Origin: Nonomuraea sp. PA05
GTDB taxonomy: Bacteria > Actinomycetota > Actinomycetes > Streptosporangiales > Streptosporangiaceae
Assembly: GCF_008086045.1 (NCBI RefSeq)
Contig: NZ_VSEY01000075.1
Span: 1 to 41,853, forward strand
Length of the DNA: 41,853 nt
Direction of reading: 5' to 3'
The position numbers were made by a program, and so were the translations under genes. The notes under the pieces are model-generated. The model was not told where the DNA came from and made no database searches. It worked only from the letters and a program-made list of their open reading frames with translations. Of this stretch, positions 8,303-17,155 are shown in pieces; position 1 is the stretch's first letter, and the number at the start of each line of letters is the position of its first letter.

Positions 8303-8332
8303 GAGGGCCGTTCCCGTGCGGGAACGGCCCTC
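8303..8332. terminator. Bidirectional terminator between pcrA and the L,D-transpeptidase
   Basis: A perfect 14-bp inverted repeat, GAGGGCCGTTCCCG and CGGGAACGGCCCTC, is separated by only TG (effective loop about six bases). It lies centrally in the 92-bp gap between two convergent genes and is GC-rich, followed on the plus strand by TCGGTCTTCG. The position and perfect stem strongly support a shared terminator. Confidence 0.85.
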
Positions 8333-8348
8333 GGTCTTCGGGGGCGGC

Positions 8349-9359
8349 TCAGCCCTTCAGGGCGCTGCCCTTCTTCCACTGGGTCCAGTTGAGCTGCCAG
8401 TAGCTCCAGCCGTTGTTCCACTGCAGCTTGCGCTTGGTGCCGGTGATCTTCACGACGTCGCCGCGCTGGGCGATCGTGTAGAACCACTTGGCGCCGGCCG
8501 GGGTGGCGCGCACGCAGCCGTGGCTCTGGTTGGAGTTGCCGAGGTACTGGTAGTAGCCGGCGCTCTGGTGAACGTACTCACCGCTGTCGGAGATGCGCAC
8601 CGCCCACGGGATCTCCTCCTTGTAGTAGCGCGGGTCCTTGGGGTCCGTCACGCCCATCCAGGAGGAGGTCATGGTCTCCACGGCCTTCTTGCCCATGGTC
8701 AGGTGCGTGCCGCTGGTGGTGAGGTAGACGTCCACTCCGTTCCTGATCAGGCCGCCCTTGCCGGCGCTGATCGGGATCTTCTTGGCCAGCTTGCCGTTGC
8801 GGTACACCTTCATGGTGTGCTTGCGGGTGTCGACCACGGAGATGTTCTTGGCGCCGACGGCGAACCTGCGGGAGACGTTCTTCTCGCCGGTGTTGCCGGG
8901 CAGCTCCGACAGCCGCGCGGTGAAGAGCACCTTCTGGTACGGCTTCCAGTACGTCTTCGTCCGGTAGATGACCTTGCGGGCGGACACCCAGCGCCACGCG
9001 CCCTCGTGCGCCTCTTCGGACTCGACGTCCAGCACCGACTCGACGGCCGCCTTGTCCTTCACGTCACGGTCGAACGTGACGATGATCGGGAACCCGACGC
9101 CCACCTTCTCGGTCTTCTCCCCCATGGGAGTGATGTCCGCGATGCCGACCTTGATCTTCTTTCCCGAGGGAGTGGAGGAGGTCGGCGTGGGGGCCGGGGT
9201 GGGGGCCGCCGCCGCTGCGGCGGGTACGGTCGTGACCTGGGCCGTGGCCTGTGCTGTGACTGGGGCCGTGGCCTGAGGGACGGGGGCGCTCTCCGCCGCG
9301 CACGCCGTCGCGGCGACCAGTGCGACCAGTGCCGGAAGCATCCGGGTGACGCGCTTCAA
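8349..9359 (-). CDS. L,D-transpeptidase with N-terminal Ig-like domain
   Basis: A 336-residue exported peptidoglycan cross-linking enzyme that makes 3-3 (L,D) cross-links. Residues 1-20 form a signal segment ending ATACAAES; Cys20 may be lipidated, though the lipobox is not ideal. An Ala/Pro/Thr/Gln-rich linker follows (about 21-67), then a beta-rich Ig-like domain (about 70-185) as in actinobacterial Ldt proteins. The YkuD catalytic domain follows with HQSAGYYQYLG and SHGCVR, catalytic Cys282. The C-terminus is tryptophan-rich (WNNGWSYWQLNWTQW), as in mycobacterial LdtMt2-type enzymes. The start is TTG at 9359, chosen because AGGAG lies eight bases upstream. Its own promoter should lie in the 229-bp upstream gap. 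Confidence 0.94.
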   Translation of the reverse strand: MKRVTRMLPALVALVAATACAAESAPVPQATAPVTAQATAQVTTVPAAAAAAPTPAPTPTSSTPSGKKIKVGIADITPMGEKTEKVGVGFPIIVTFDRDVKDKAAVESVLDVESEEAHEGAWRWVSARKVIYRTKTYWKPYQKVLFTARLSELPGNTGEKNVSRRFAVGAKNISVVDTRKHTMKVYRNGKLAKKIPISAGKGGLIRNGVDVYLTTSGTHLTMGKKAVETMTSSWMGVTDPKDPRYYKEEIPWAVRISDSGEYVHQSAGYYQYLGNSNQSHGCVRATPAGAKWFYTIAQRGDVVKITGTKRKLQWNNGWSYWQLNWTQWKKGSALKG

Positions 9360-9588
9360 AGGGGTTACTCCTGGACTTGTGCTTCGACTACCTCCTTGTG
9401 AGACAACTGGGAGTGCTGATTCGTGTGCGAAAGGACGATAACTATCCTGTAACGGTCCAAAACCACATAACCGGGCAACGTGGGCTCGCGTAACGGCGGG
9501 CCACCACTGAAGCGGCCGTTATCTGGAGGGCCGTCAGCCGGAGTACGGCGGGTGGCAGGCCACGGCAGCGCGTGAAAGATGGACGTCC

Positions 9589-10221
9589 TCAGACAAGACG
9601 GCGCGCGGTGGCCCAGCGGGAGAGCTCGTGGCGGTTGGAGAGCTGCAGCTTGCGCAGCACCGACGACACATGGGTCTCCACCGTCTTGACCGAGATGAAC
9701 AGTTCCTTGGCGATCTCCTTGTACGCGTACCCCCGCGCGATCAGCCGCAGCACCTCCCGCTCCCGCTGCGTCAGCGAGTCGAGCTCGGGGTCGATGGACG
9801 GCGCCTCCGACGAGGCGAACGCGTCGAGCACGAAGCCCGCCAGCCGCGGCGAGAACACCGCATCGCCGTCGGCCACCCGGTTGATGGCGTCGGTCAGCTC
9901 CTTGCCGCTGATGTTCTTGGTGACGTAGCCGCGGGCCCCGCCCCTGATCACGCCGATGACGTCCTCGGCCGCGTCCGACACCGACAGCGCCAGGAAGCGC
10001 ACCTGCGAGCCGGAGCCCAGCACCCGGCGCAGCACCTCCTGACCGCCGCCGCCGGGCATGTGCACGTCGAGCAGGACCACGTCGGGCTGGTGCGCGGCGA
10101 TGGCCTGGACGGCCGTCTCCACGTCCTCGGCCTCGCCGACGACCTCGATCGAGTCGCCCAGCTCGGCGCGCACTCCCGATCGGAACAACCGGTGGTCATC
10201 GACGATCAGTACGCGCGTCAT
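9589..10221 (-). CDS. LuxR/NarL-type response regulator
   Basis: A 210-residue response regulator. The receiver domain occupies about residues 1-120, with acidic D8-D9, phospho-acceptor D52 (LLDVHMP) and the conserved lysine in GYVTKNI. The C-terminal LuxR helix-turn-helix lies at about 145-205 (LTQREREVLRLIARGYAYKEIAKELFIS..TVETHVSSVLRKL). The start codon overlaps the upstream kinase stop by four bases (ATGA), so the two are translationally coupled and form one two-component system. Given the PspC domain of the kinase and the divergent PspC/LiaF-like protein, an envelope-stress role is likely but inferred. Confidence 0.95.
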   Translation of the reverse strand: MTRVLIVDDHRLFRSGVRAELGDSIEVVGEAEDVETAVQAIAAHQPDVVLLDVHMPGGGGQEVLRRVLGSGSQVRFLALSVSDAAEDVIGVIRGGARGYVTKNISGKELTDAINRVADGDAVFSPRLAGFVLDAFASSEAPSIDPELDSLTQREREVLRLIARGYAYKEIAKELFISVKTVETHVSSVLRKLQLSNRHELSRWATARRLV

Positions 10222-11426
10222 GCCTTCTCCACCTTCATCGTCAACATCACTTCCGTGCCCTCGCCGGGCTCGGTACGCACCCGGGCCGTACCTCCGTGAC
10301 GTTCCATCCTCCCGATGATGGACTCCCTGATCCCCATCCTGTCGAGCGGCACCGCCTCGAGGTCGAACCCCTTGCCACGATCCTTCACGAAAATCGTGAC
10401 CTCTTCACCCTCAACTTCCGCGTAGACGGAAATGGAGGAACTCTCAGAGTATTTGGCCGCGTTGACCATCGCCTGCCGGGACGCCTTCAGCATCGCGGCC
10501 AGCTTGCCGGACGGGTCGAGAGCGATGTCGCCGACGCAGACGACCTCGATGGGCACGCCGTGCGCGTCCTCCTCCTCCGCGGCGATCCTGCGCACGGCCG
10601 CCGCCACCGTGGCGTCGGCGTCCTGCTTGGGCTGGTAGAGCCAGTTGCGCAGCTCGCGCTCCTGGGAGCGGGCCAGGCGGGAGACCTCGCGGGGGTCGTG
10701 GGCGACGCGCTGGATGAGGGTGAGCGTGTGCAGGACCGAGTCATGCACCATGGCGGCCACCTCGGCCCGCTCCTCCTGCCTGATGCGCTCGCGCCGCTCC
10801 AGTTGCAGCTCTTTCCACAGGCCCGCCAGCCACGGCGCGGCGATGACGAGCAGGCCGCCGACGACCACGACGGTGAACAGCAGGCTGTCCCTGACCTGGG
10901 GCAGCTCGCCCTCCGCGGCCAGGAACCCGGTCGCGCCGACGACGACCAGGGCGATGCCGATCAGCGTGCGCACCCGGTTCTTGCTCATGCTGCGCGAGGC
11001 GCCGCTCACCCAGCTGCTGCGGCGTTCCGGATCGGCCTGCTGCCACAGGATGAGCGCGCCGATCCCGCCCACCGCGAACGGCAGCAGCCCGATGCCGCCC
11101 TGGTTGGCCCCCGTCAGCCAGCCGAACGAGAACAGCGCCGCCCCGATCGCGCTGAACGCGGCGAGCTGGCTCCAGTCGCGCTGCGGCGCCTGCCCCTCGT
11201 GCGGCGCGCGCGGCGTCACCATCCACAACACCGCGTACGCCACCGCGCCCGCCCCCTGGACGACGGTGAGCAGCACGAACATCAGCCTGACCACCACCGG
11301 GTCAAGCTTGAGCTGCGCCGCCAGCCCCTGGGCGACACCGCCGAGCAGGCGCCCGTCCATGGGGCGCATCATCCGGCGATAGGGCTTGTCGCCGCTCTGC
11401 TCGGCGAGTGTCTTCTGGTCAGCCAT
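10218..11426 (-). CDS. Sensor histidine kinase with N-terminal PspC domain
   Basis: A 402-residue membrane kinase, counted from ATG 11426; a longer reading from 11465 adds 13 unlikely residues. The N-terminal PspC domain (about residues 18-75: RPMDGRLLGGVAQGLAAQLKLDPVVVRLMFVLL) is followed by further hydrophobic helices to about residue 200. Next is a HisKA_3-type dimerisation helix with H228 in MVHDSVLHTLTLIQ. An ATPase domain follows with N-box MVNAAKYS, G1 DRGKGFD and G2 GIRESIIGRMERHGG. It autophosphorylates and passes phosphate to the overlapping LuxR regulator. PspC kinases are an actinobacterial type in which the PspC part is thought to sense membrane state. The divergent partner also carries PspC, suggesting a shared signal. 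Confidence 0.93.
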   Translation of the reverse strand: MADQKTLAEQSGDKPYRRMMRPMDGRLLGGVAQGLAAQLKLDPVVVRLMFVLLTVVQGAGAVAYAVLWMVTPRAPHEGQAPQRDWSQLAAFSAIGAALFSFGWLTGANQGGIGLLPFAVGGIGALILWQQADPERRSSWVSGASRSMSKNRVRTLIGIALVVVGATGFLAAEGELPQVRDSLLFTVVVVGGLLVIAAPWLAGLWKELQLERRERIRQEERAEVAAMVHDSVLHTLTLIQRVAHDPREVSRLARSQERELRNWLYQPKQDADATVAAAVRRIAAEEEDAHGVPIEVVCVGDIALDPSGKLAAMLKASRQAMVNAAKYSESSSISVYAEVEGEEVTIFVKDRGKGFDLEAVPLDRMGIRESIIGRMERHGGTARVRTEPGEGTEVMLTMKVEKA

Positions 11427-11540
11427 AACATGGCCATAGTCACACGTCGGGGACGCTACGGGCATCAGGGAACAACCCCCGGGTCGGGTCAGGGGTGTCC
11501 CGGATGCGAGGACCGCACGCGTAGGTCCACGATGGTAGGC

Positions 11541-13169
11541 ATGACAGAAGCTCCGCCCAGGCAGCCGGCCTCACCACCCCGGGAGCTGCGACGCAGCAGC
11601 GAGGGGCGCTTCCTCATGGGAGTGTGCGCGGGCCTCGGGCGGCACACCGGCATCGACCCCGTGGTGTTCCGCGTGGGCTTCGCGGTGCTTCTGCTCGGCT
11701 CAGGAATCGGGCTTTTCCTCTACATCTCGGCGTTCCTGCTCATGAAGGAGCCGAACGGGCGGCCGGGGATCATCGAGCAGTGGACGCGGCGTGACTTCGA
11801 CGCCGAGGCCGTGATGGCGTTGCTGACGGCGGTGCTGGGCTTCGGGCTGGCGATCAACCTGGCGACGGTGTGGCTGGACACGGGCACGCTGGTGGTGGGG
11901 GTGTTCCTGGCCGTGTCGCTGCTGGCCGCGCACGCCAGCGGGGTGGACCTGCGGGCGCTGGCGCGGTCGATGCCCGAGCGGCTGAGCCGCCGGCCGGGGG
12001 CGGAGCGGCCCGCCGCCTCGTACGAGAGCGCCGCGCCGCCCGCCCCCGTACGCGCGCCCACGCCGCCTCAGGCACCGGCCCCGCCCGTTCCGCCCCAGGC
12101 ACCTGCCGCGCCCACACCGCCCCCGGCGGAGGACCTGCCCGAGAAGGACGCGGCGGCGGCCCGGCAGGAGGTGGCGGAAGGCGTGCCCGAGGCGGCACCC
12201 ACGGCAACGCCCGAAGCAGCACGCCTGGCAACGAACGAAGCGGCGGCCCGGCAGGCGGAAGGCGTGCCCGAGGCAGCACGCGCGGCGGCGCCCGAGGAGG
12301 TGTCGGAGGCGGCCGCTCAAGCACGCGAGACGGCCCGCCCGATGGACGACTCCCCCGCCTCCCCGTACGCGATCACCGCGGAACACCCAACGGCGGCGGC
12401 AGCACCCCCCTACCGCCCCACAACCGCCTACGGCAGCCACGGCGAACCGTTCGCCCCCAACGGCCCCTACCGGCCGCTCGACCCGGCCAAGCGCCCGGGC
12501 GGCTACTCCCCGTACGACCCGAGCCTGTACGCCCGTCCCGTCCAGAAGCGGCGGCGCCCGAGGTCGTTCATCGGCCTCATCACCATCCTGCTCGCCTTGA
12601 TCACCGGAGGGATCGTCGTGGCCGTGCAATCCAGGTCGGCGGCGGGAGTGAGCCCGACCATCGTCGGCGGCGCCATGCTCATCACGATCGGCGCGGGCCT
12701 GCTGGTGGCCGCCTGGTGGGGCCGCGGCGCGGGCCTGGTGGCGGCGGGCACGACGGTGACGCTGATCGTGGGCATGGGGCTGATGCTCGGCGGCATGCCG
12801 AGGAACATCGGCTCGGCTGAGTGGACGCCGACCACGATCGCGGAGGCGAGCCGGCTCTTCGACGTCGGGGTGGGTGACGGCCAGCTGGACCTGTCGGAGC
12901 TACAGCTCCCACCGGGGTCGAACGTGACGGTCAACGCCGCGGTGTCGGCCGGCGAGCTGGTGGTGATCGTGCCGCCGACGGCGCGGGTGGAGGTGCACGC
13001 CAGCAACAAGGTGGGCGACATCGTGATCGACCAGTCGCTGAGGGGCGGCGTGGACGTCCGGACGAACAAGGTGCTGGAGCCCGAGGTGAAGCCGAAGGGC
13101 AAGGCGCCCACCATCGTGCTCAACCTGAGGGGCGGTCTCGGCGACATGGAGGTGCGGCGTGCCGCGTGA
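11541..13169 (+). CDS. PspC and LiaF-like C-terminal domain membrane protein
   Basis: A 542-residue protein starting at ATG 11541; ATG 11532, three codons earlier, is an alternative. It has an N-terminal PspC domain (about residues 15-75: GRFLMGVCAGLGRHTGIDPVVFRVGFAVLL). Next come two more helices. A long Pro/Ala/Glu low-complexity linker follows (about 155-330) containing two related copies of AARQ..EGVPEAA. A helical trio (about 340-430) precedes a C-terminal beta-rich domain resembling LiaF (DVGVGDGQLDLSELQLPPG..VVIVPPTARVEV). LiaF proteins restrain a cognate kinase until the envelope is damaged. Here the kinase-regulator pair is divergent, 114 bp away, supporting a sensor-modulator pairing. 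A GGACC-N9-GGTCC inverted repeat at 11510-11528 precedes the start and overlaps TAGGTC, a possible -10. Confidence 0.85.
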   Translation: MTEAPPRQPASPPRELRRSSEGRFLMGVCAGLGRHTGIDPVVFRVGFAVLLLGSGIGLFLYISAFLLMKEPNGRPGIIEQWTRRDFDAEAVMALLTAVLGFGLAINLATVWLDTGTLVVGVFLAVSLLAAHASGVDLRALARSMPERLSRRPGAERPAASYESAAPPAPVRAPTPPQAPAPPVPPQAPAAPTPPPAEDLPEKDAAAARQEVAEGVPEAAPTATPEAARLATNEAAARQAEGVPEAARAAAPEEVSEAAAQARETARPMDDSPASPYAITAEHPTAAAAPPYRPTTAYGSHGEPFAPNGPYRPLDPAKRPGGYSPYDPSLYARPVQKRRRPRSFIGLITILLALITGGIVVAVQSRSAAGVSPTIVGGAMLITIGAGLLVAAWWGRGAGLVAAGTTVTLIVGMGLMLGGMPRNIGSAEWTPTTIAEASRLFDVGVGDGQLDLSELQLPPGSNVTVNAAVSAGELVVIVPPTARVEVHASNKVGDIVIDQSLRGGVDVRTNKVLEPEVKPKGKAPTIVLNLRGGLGDMEVRRAA

Positions 13170-13362
13170 GGTCGAGCGGCGGCGTCGCCTGCACCGGACG
13201 GACTGGATGGCCCTGCTGAGCGGCGTGCTCTTCGTCGTTCTGGGCATTTTGGTGGTGACACGCGCGATCACGGATTGGCTGGTCCTCGTCGGGGTGCTGG
13301 TGCTGGGATTGGCCTGCGCAGGGCTGGTGGCGATCATCGCGAGGGTGGTCCGCGGCAAGTAA
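13159..13362 (+). CDS. Small two-helix membrane protein
   Basis: A 67-residue protein starting at GTG inside the end of the PspC/LiaF-like gene (11-base overlap), so probably co-translated with it. It has a basic N-terminus (PREVERRRRLHRTD) and two hydrophobic helices (about 18-36 and 41-61) ending in a basic RVVRGK. No enzyme motif is present. It is likely an accessory of the PspC/LiaF-like protein, but its role is unknown. Confidence 0.7.
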   Translation: MPREVERRRRLHRTDWMALLSGVLFVVLGILVVTRAITDWLVLVGVLVLGLACAGLVAIIARVVRGK

Positions 13363-13387
13363 GCGGACAGTCCGTGGTACGGAACGC

Positions 13388-13415
13388 TTGACCGGGAAAA
13401 ACACCGGCGTAGGTT
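13388..13415 (+). promoter_or_regulatory. Sigma-70-type promoter of the cox-like operon
   Basis: TTGACC (13388-13393), a 16-base spacer and TAGGTT (13410-13415) match the actinomycete housekeeping consensus well. Expected start is near 13422, giving a leader of about 35 bases. A 7-bp inverted repeat, GCGGACA (13363-13369) and TGTCCGC (13421-13427), brackets the promoter and could be an operator. CCGG..CCGG arms also lie within the spacer. Inferred from sequence only. Confidence 0.6.
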
Positions 13416-13455
13416 CGGAGTGTCCGCCTTTCCCCCTGCTCCTGAGGGAGGACGT

Positions 13456-13938
13456 ATGCCCCGAATCACCGTCACTGTCGACGGTATCCAGTACGAGGAG
13501 GACGTCGAGCCGCGACTCCTGCTCGTCCATCTACTACGAGAACGCCTGGGCAAGACCGGCACCCCGATCGGTTGCGACACCAGCAACTGCGGCGCCTGCA
13601 CGGTCATGATCGACGGCAAGAGCGCCAAGAGCTGCTCGGTGCTCGCCGTCCAGGCAGACGGCTGCGACGTCGTCACGATCGAGGGTCTGGGCGCCAACGG
13701 CTCGCTGCATCCGATGCAGCAGGCCTTCCACGAAGAGCACGCGCTGCAGTGCGGCTACTGCACGCCCGGCATGGTCATGGCAGCGATAGACCTGCTCAGG
13801 GACGATCCGGATCCGTCGGAGGAGACGATCAGACAGGGGCTGGAGGGCAACCTCTGCCGCTGCACCGGATACTGCAACATCGTGCGCGCCGTACGCAGGG
13901 GCGCGCAGGAGATGGGTCAGGCGGTGAGCACGCCATGA
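13456..13938 (+). CDS. coxS: Molybdenum hydroxylase small subunit (CoxS-like, two [2Fe-2S])
   Basis: A 160-residue iron-sulfur subunit of the xanthine oxidase / carbon monoxide dehydrogenase superfamily, passing electrons from the Mo centre to FAD. The N-terminal plant-ferredoxin-type cluster uses GCDTSNCGACTV (about residues 38-49) and a later SC. The C-terminal all-helical cluster uses CGYC (about 100-103) and CRCTGYC (about 135-141). The ATG at 13456 is preceded by GGGAGGACGT. Its stop overlaps the large-subunit start (ATGA). Subunit order here is S-L-M followed by G. The symbol follows the family name; actual CO oxidation is doubtful, as set out under the large subunit. Confidence 0.93.
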   Translation: MPRITVTVDGIQYEEDVEPRLLLVHLLRERLGKTGTPIGCDTSNCGACTVMIDGKSAKSCSVLAVQADGCDVVTIEGLGANGSLHPMQQAFHEEHALQCGYCTPGMVMAAIDLLRDDPDPSEETIRQGLEGNLCRCTGYCNIVRAVRRGAQEMGQAVSTP

Positions 13939-16268
13939 CCACGCAGGAAGTGGGCAGTCCGCGTAAGCGGAAAGAGGACGCCAGGCTGCTGACGGGGCGC
14001 ACGCAGTGGACGGACAACCTTTCGCGGCCCGGCACGCTGCACGTGATGTTCCTGCGCAGCCCGATGGCGCACGCCAGGATCACCAGGATCGACGTGTCGG
14101 GGGCACGCGGCCTGCCGGGGGTGGTGGCGGCCTTCAGCGGCCAGGACTTCGAGGCCGAGCAGGGCAGCCTGCCGTGCGCGTGGCCGCGCAGCGGCGACAC
14201 GGTCGTCCCCGATCATCCGCCGATGGCGGTCTCGGAGGTGCGTTACGTCGGCGAGGCGGTGGCCTGCGTGGTGGCCACCGACCGTTACCGCGCCGCGGAC
14301 GCCATGGAGGCGATCGAGGTCGACTACGAGCAGTTGCCCGCGGTGCTCGACATGAACGAGGCGCTCGGCGACTCGGCCGCCAAGGTGCACGAGTCGGGCA
14401 ACAGGGCGTTCACGTTCCGGTCGACCTCGGGTGACCTGGAGGCGGCGTTCAGGGACGCGCCGGTGGTCATCGACCGCACGTTCGTGCAGCAGCGGCTGAT
14501 CCCGAGCGCGATGGAGCCGCGGGCGGTGTTGTGCGACACCGACGGCGACATGATCACGATGTGGACGTCCACCCAGATCCCGCACATCCTGCGCACCATG
14601 CTGGCGCTGGTGACCGGGGTCGCGGAGCACAAGCTGCGCGTGGTCGCGCCCGACGTGGGCGGCGGCTTCGGCTCGAAGCTGCAGGTGACCGCAGAGGAGG
14701 TGTTGTGCCTGCTGCTGGCGCGCAGGCTGGGCAGGCCGGTGAAGTGGGCGGAGTCGCGTACGGAGGGCAACCTGACGGTGCACCACGGCCGCGACCAGAT
14801 CCAGCACCTCAGGCTGGCGGCCGACAGCGACGGCCGGATCCGGGGGCTCCAGGTGGAGCTGCTGGCCGACATGGGCGCCTACCTGGTGCTGCTGACGCCG
14901 GCGGTGCCGCTGCTCGGCGCGCAGATGTTCAACGCCATCTACAAGATGGACGCCTACGAGTTCGCCTGCACGGGCGTGTTCACCACGAAGATGCCGACGG
15001 ACGCCTACCGGGGCGCCGGGCGGCCCGAGGCCACGTTCGGCATCGAGCGGATGATGGACGAGCTGGCGGCAGAGCTGCGGATGGACCCGCTGGAGGTGCG
15101 GCGGCGCAACTGGATCAGGCACGACGAGTTCCCCTTCACCACGATCTCCGGCCTGACCTACGACTCGGGCAACTACGAGGCGGCGACGGACCGGGCGATG
15201 GCCCTGTTCGGCTACGACAAGCTGCGCGCGGAGCAGAACGACCGGCGTGACAGGGGCGACCCCGTCCAGCTCGGGATCGGCGTCAGCACGTACACGGAGA
15301 TGTGCGGGCTGGGCCCGTCGCGGTGGTTCGGCAGCAACAACGCCGGAGCGGGCGGCTGGGAGCACGGCTCGGTGCGGGTGCTGCCCACGGGCAAGGTCGA
15401 GGTCGTCACCGGCAGCTCGCCGCACGGGCAGGGTCACGTGACGGCGTGGAGCCAGATCGTGGCGGACGCGCTCGGCGTGCCGTTCGAGGACGTCACGGTG
15501 TTGCACGGCGACACGGCGATCTCGCCGAAGGGCCTGGACACCTACGGCTCGCGCTCGCTGACCATCGGCGGCATCGCGGTGCTGAAGGCGTGCGACAAGG
15601 TCAGGGACAAGGCCCGCAAGCTGGCCGCGCACCTGCTGGAATGCTCGCCGGACGACCTGGAGTTCGAGGCGGGCGCGTTCAAGGTGCGGGGCACCGAGTC
15701 GCAGACGACCATCCAGGAGCTGGCGCTGGCCGCGTTCGCGGCGCACAACCTGCCCGACGGGGTGGAGGCGCGGCTCGACTCCGACGTCACGTTCGACCCG
15801 GAGAACTTCTCCTTCCCGCACGGCACGCACCTGTGCGCCGTGGAGGTGGACACCGAGACGGGCATGGTGAAGATCCGCTCGTACGTGGCGGTGGACGACG
15901 TCGGCAAGGTCGTCAACCCGCTGATCGTGGACGGCCAGTTGCACGGCGGCATCGCCCAGGGTGTCGCGCAGGCGCTGTTCGAGGAGGCCGTGTACGACGC
16001 CGACGGCAACCTGCTGACCGCCACGATGGCCGACTATCTGCTCCCGTCGGCCGCTGACCTGCCGGACTTCGCGCTCGACAGGACCGAGTCCCCGGCGACC
16101 AGCAATCCGCTGGGAGTCAAGGGCGTGGGCGAGGCGGGCACGATCGCCTCGACCCCGGCCGTGGTGAACGCGGTCGTGGACGCGTTGCGCCCGCGCGGCG
16201 TCAACGACGTCCAGATGCCCTGCACGCCGGAGCGTGTCTGGAGAGCCCTGGAAGGAGCTGGGCAATGA
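13935..16268 (+). CDS. coxL: Molybdenum hydroxylase large subunit, form II CoxL-like
   Basis: A 777-residue catalytic subunit that binds molybdenum cytosine dinucleotide. The N-terminal a/b hammerhead domain (GSPRKRKEDARLLTGRTQWTDNL) is followed by the Mo-binding domains: GGGFGSK near residue 242, QGHVTAWSQI near 496, and a C-terminal GVKGVGEAG with the glutamate expected to act as base. The loop that separates CO dehydrogenases from relatives reads AYRGAGR at residues 357-363. True form I CO dehydrogenase has AYRCSFR with the Cu-binding cysteine, so this is a form II protein whose substrate may be another small molecule such as an aldehyde or N-heterocycle. It overlaps both neighbouring genes by ATGA. 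Length is normal. Confidence 0.93.
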   Translation: MTTQEVGSPRKRKEDARLLTGRTQWTDNLSRPGTLHVMFLRSPMAHARITRIDVSGARGLPGVVAAFSGQDFEAEQGSLPCAWPRSGDTVVPDHPPMAVSEVRYVGEAVACVVATDRYRAADAMEAIEVDYEQLPAVLDMNEALGDSAAKVHESGNRAFTFRSTSGDLEAAFRDAPVVIDRTFVQQRLIPSAMEPRAVLCDTDGDMITMWTSTQIPHILRTMLALVTGVAEHKLRVVAPDVGGGFGSKLQVTAEEVLCLLLARRLGRPVKWAESRTEGNLTVHHGRDQIQHLRLAADSDGRIRGLQVELLADMGAYLVLLTPAVPLLGAQMFNAIYKMDAYEFACTGVFTTKMPTDAYRGAGRPEATFGIERMMDELAAELRMDPLEVRRRNWIRHDEFPFTTISGLTYDSGNYEAATDRAMALFGYDKLRAEQNDRRDRGDPVQLGIGVSTYTEMCGLGPSRWFGSNNAGAGGWEHGSVRVLPTGKVEVVTGSSPHGQGHVTAWSQIVADALGVPFEDVTVLHGDTAISPKGLDTYGSRSLTIGGIAVLKACDKVRDKARKLAAHLLECSPDDLEFEAGAFKVRGTESQTTIQELALAAFAAHNLPDGVEARLDSDVTFDPENFSFPHGTHLCAVEVDTETGMVKIRSYVAVDDVGKVVNPLIVDGQLHGGIAQGVAQALFEEAVYDADGNLLTATMADYLLPSAADLPDFALDRTESPATSNPLGVKGVGEAGTIASTPAVVNAVVDALRPRGVNDVQMPCTPERVWRALEGAGQ

Positions 16269-17119
16269 TCCCCGCGCAGTTCGACTACGTGCGGCCCGCG
16301 TCGCTGGCCGAGGCGTGCCAGGAGCTCGGCTCGGACGAGGACGCCAAGATCCTGGCGGGCGGGCAGTCGCTGCTGCCGTTCCTGCGGCTGCGGCTGGCGT
16401 ACCCGTCGAAGCTGGTGGACGTCGGCCGGCTGGCCGATCTGAAGGGCGTGCACGACCGCGGCGACCACGTCTACATCGGCGCGATGGCCACGCACGACGA
16501 GGTCATGCGCTCCCCGGTGGTGACGGCGGGCTGCCCGCTGGTGGCGCTGGCGGCGGCGCAGGTGGCCGATCCGGCGATCAGGCACCGGGGCACGTTCGGC
16601 GGCTCGCTGGCGCACGCGGATCCGGCGGGCGACCTGCCGGCCGTGGTGCTGGCGCTGGACGGCGTGTTCGTGGCCGCCTCGGCGGGCGGCGAGCGGGAGA
16701 TCCCGGCGGCGGAGTTCTTCGTCGACTACCTGGAGTCGTCGCTGCGGCAGGGCGAGATCCTGGCCGGGGTGCGCATCCCGAAGCTGGGCCAGGGCTGGGG
16801 CTTCCACTACGAGAAGTTCCACCGGACGGCGCAGGCGTGGGCGATCGTCGGCGTGGCGGCGGCGGTCAGGCGCTCGAACGGCTCGATCGCCGAGGCCAGG
16901 ATCGGGCTGACGAACATGGGCCCGACGCCGCTGCGGGCCAGTGCCGCCGAGTCCGCGCTGCAGGGCGCGGAGCTGGGTGACCAGGTGCGTCAGGCGTGCG
17001 CGGAGGCGCCGGCGGACACCTCGCCGCCGGCGGACCTGCACGCCCAGCCGGACTATCGCCGGCATCTGGCCAAGGTGCTGACCGATCGCGCGGTACGGGC
17101 GGCGGCCGGAGCACTCTGA
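16265..17119 (+). CDS. coxM: Molybdenum hydroxylase FAD-binding subunit (CoxM-like)
   Basis: A 284-residue flavoprotein subunit that takes electrons from the iron-sulfur subunit. The FAD pyrophosphate motif ILAGGQSLLPFLRLRL lies at about residues 29-44 and the second motif, IRHRGTFGGSLAHADPAGD, at about 105-123. The C-terminal domain is typical. The ATG at 16265 overlaps the large-subunit stop (ATGA). Immediately after the stop lies an 11-bp hairpin, which may separate this gene from the downstream coxG-like gene at the mRNA level. Confidence 0.93.
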   Translation: MIPAQFDYVRPASLAEACQELGSDEDAKILAGGQSLLPFLRLRLAYPSKLVDVGRLADLKGVHDRGDHVYIGAMATHDEVMRSPVVTAGCPLVALAAAQVADPAIRHRGTFGGSLAHADPAGDLPAVVLALDGVFVAASAGGEREIPAAEFFVDYLESSLRQGEILAGVRIPKLGQGWGFHYEKFHRTAQAWAIVGVAAAVRRSNGSIAEARIGLTNMGPTPLRASAAESALQGAELGDQVRQACAEAPADTSPPADLHAQPDYRRHLAKVLTDRAVRAAAGAL

Positions 17120-17125
17120 TCTGTG

Positions 17126-17155
17126 TCGGGGGTGCCTCTTCCGGGGCGCCCCCGA
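17126..17155 (+). terminator. Hairpin between coxM and coxG
   Basis: TCGGGGGTGCC (17126-17136) pairs with GGCGCCCCCGA (17145-17155), 11 pairs with one G-U, loop TCTTCCGG. It begins seven bases after the coxM stop. There is no T tract, so it could be a terminator, an attenuator or an mRNA stabiliser. TAGGGT at 17163-17168 could serve as a -10 element for a separate coxG transcript. Confidence 0.45.

Noticed and set aside
13917..16265. Long minus-strand frame (782 codons) across the molybdenum hydroxylase large subunit
   Set aside because: Composition is typical of an antisense shadow (Arg, His, Val, Leu rich). The plus strand encodes an intact, motif-complete enzyme.
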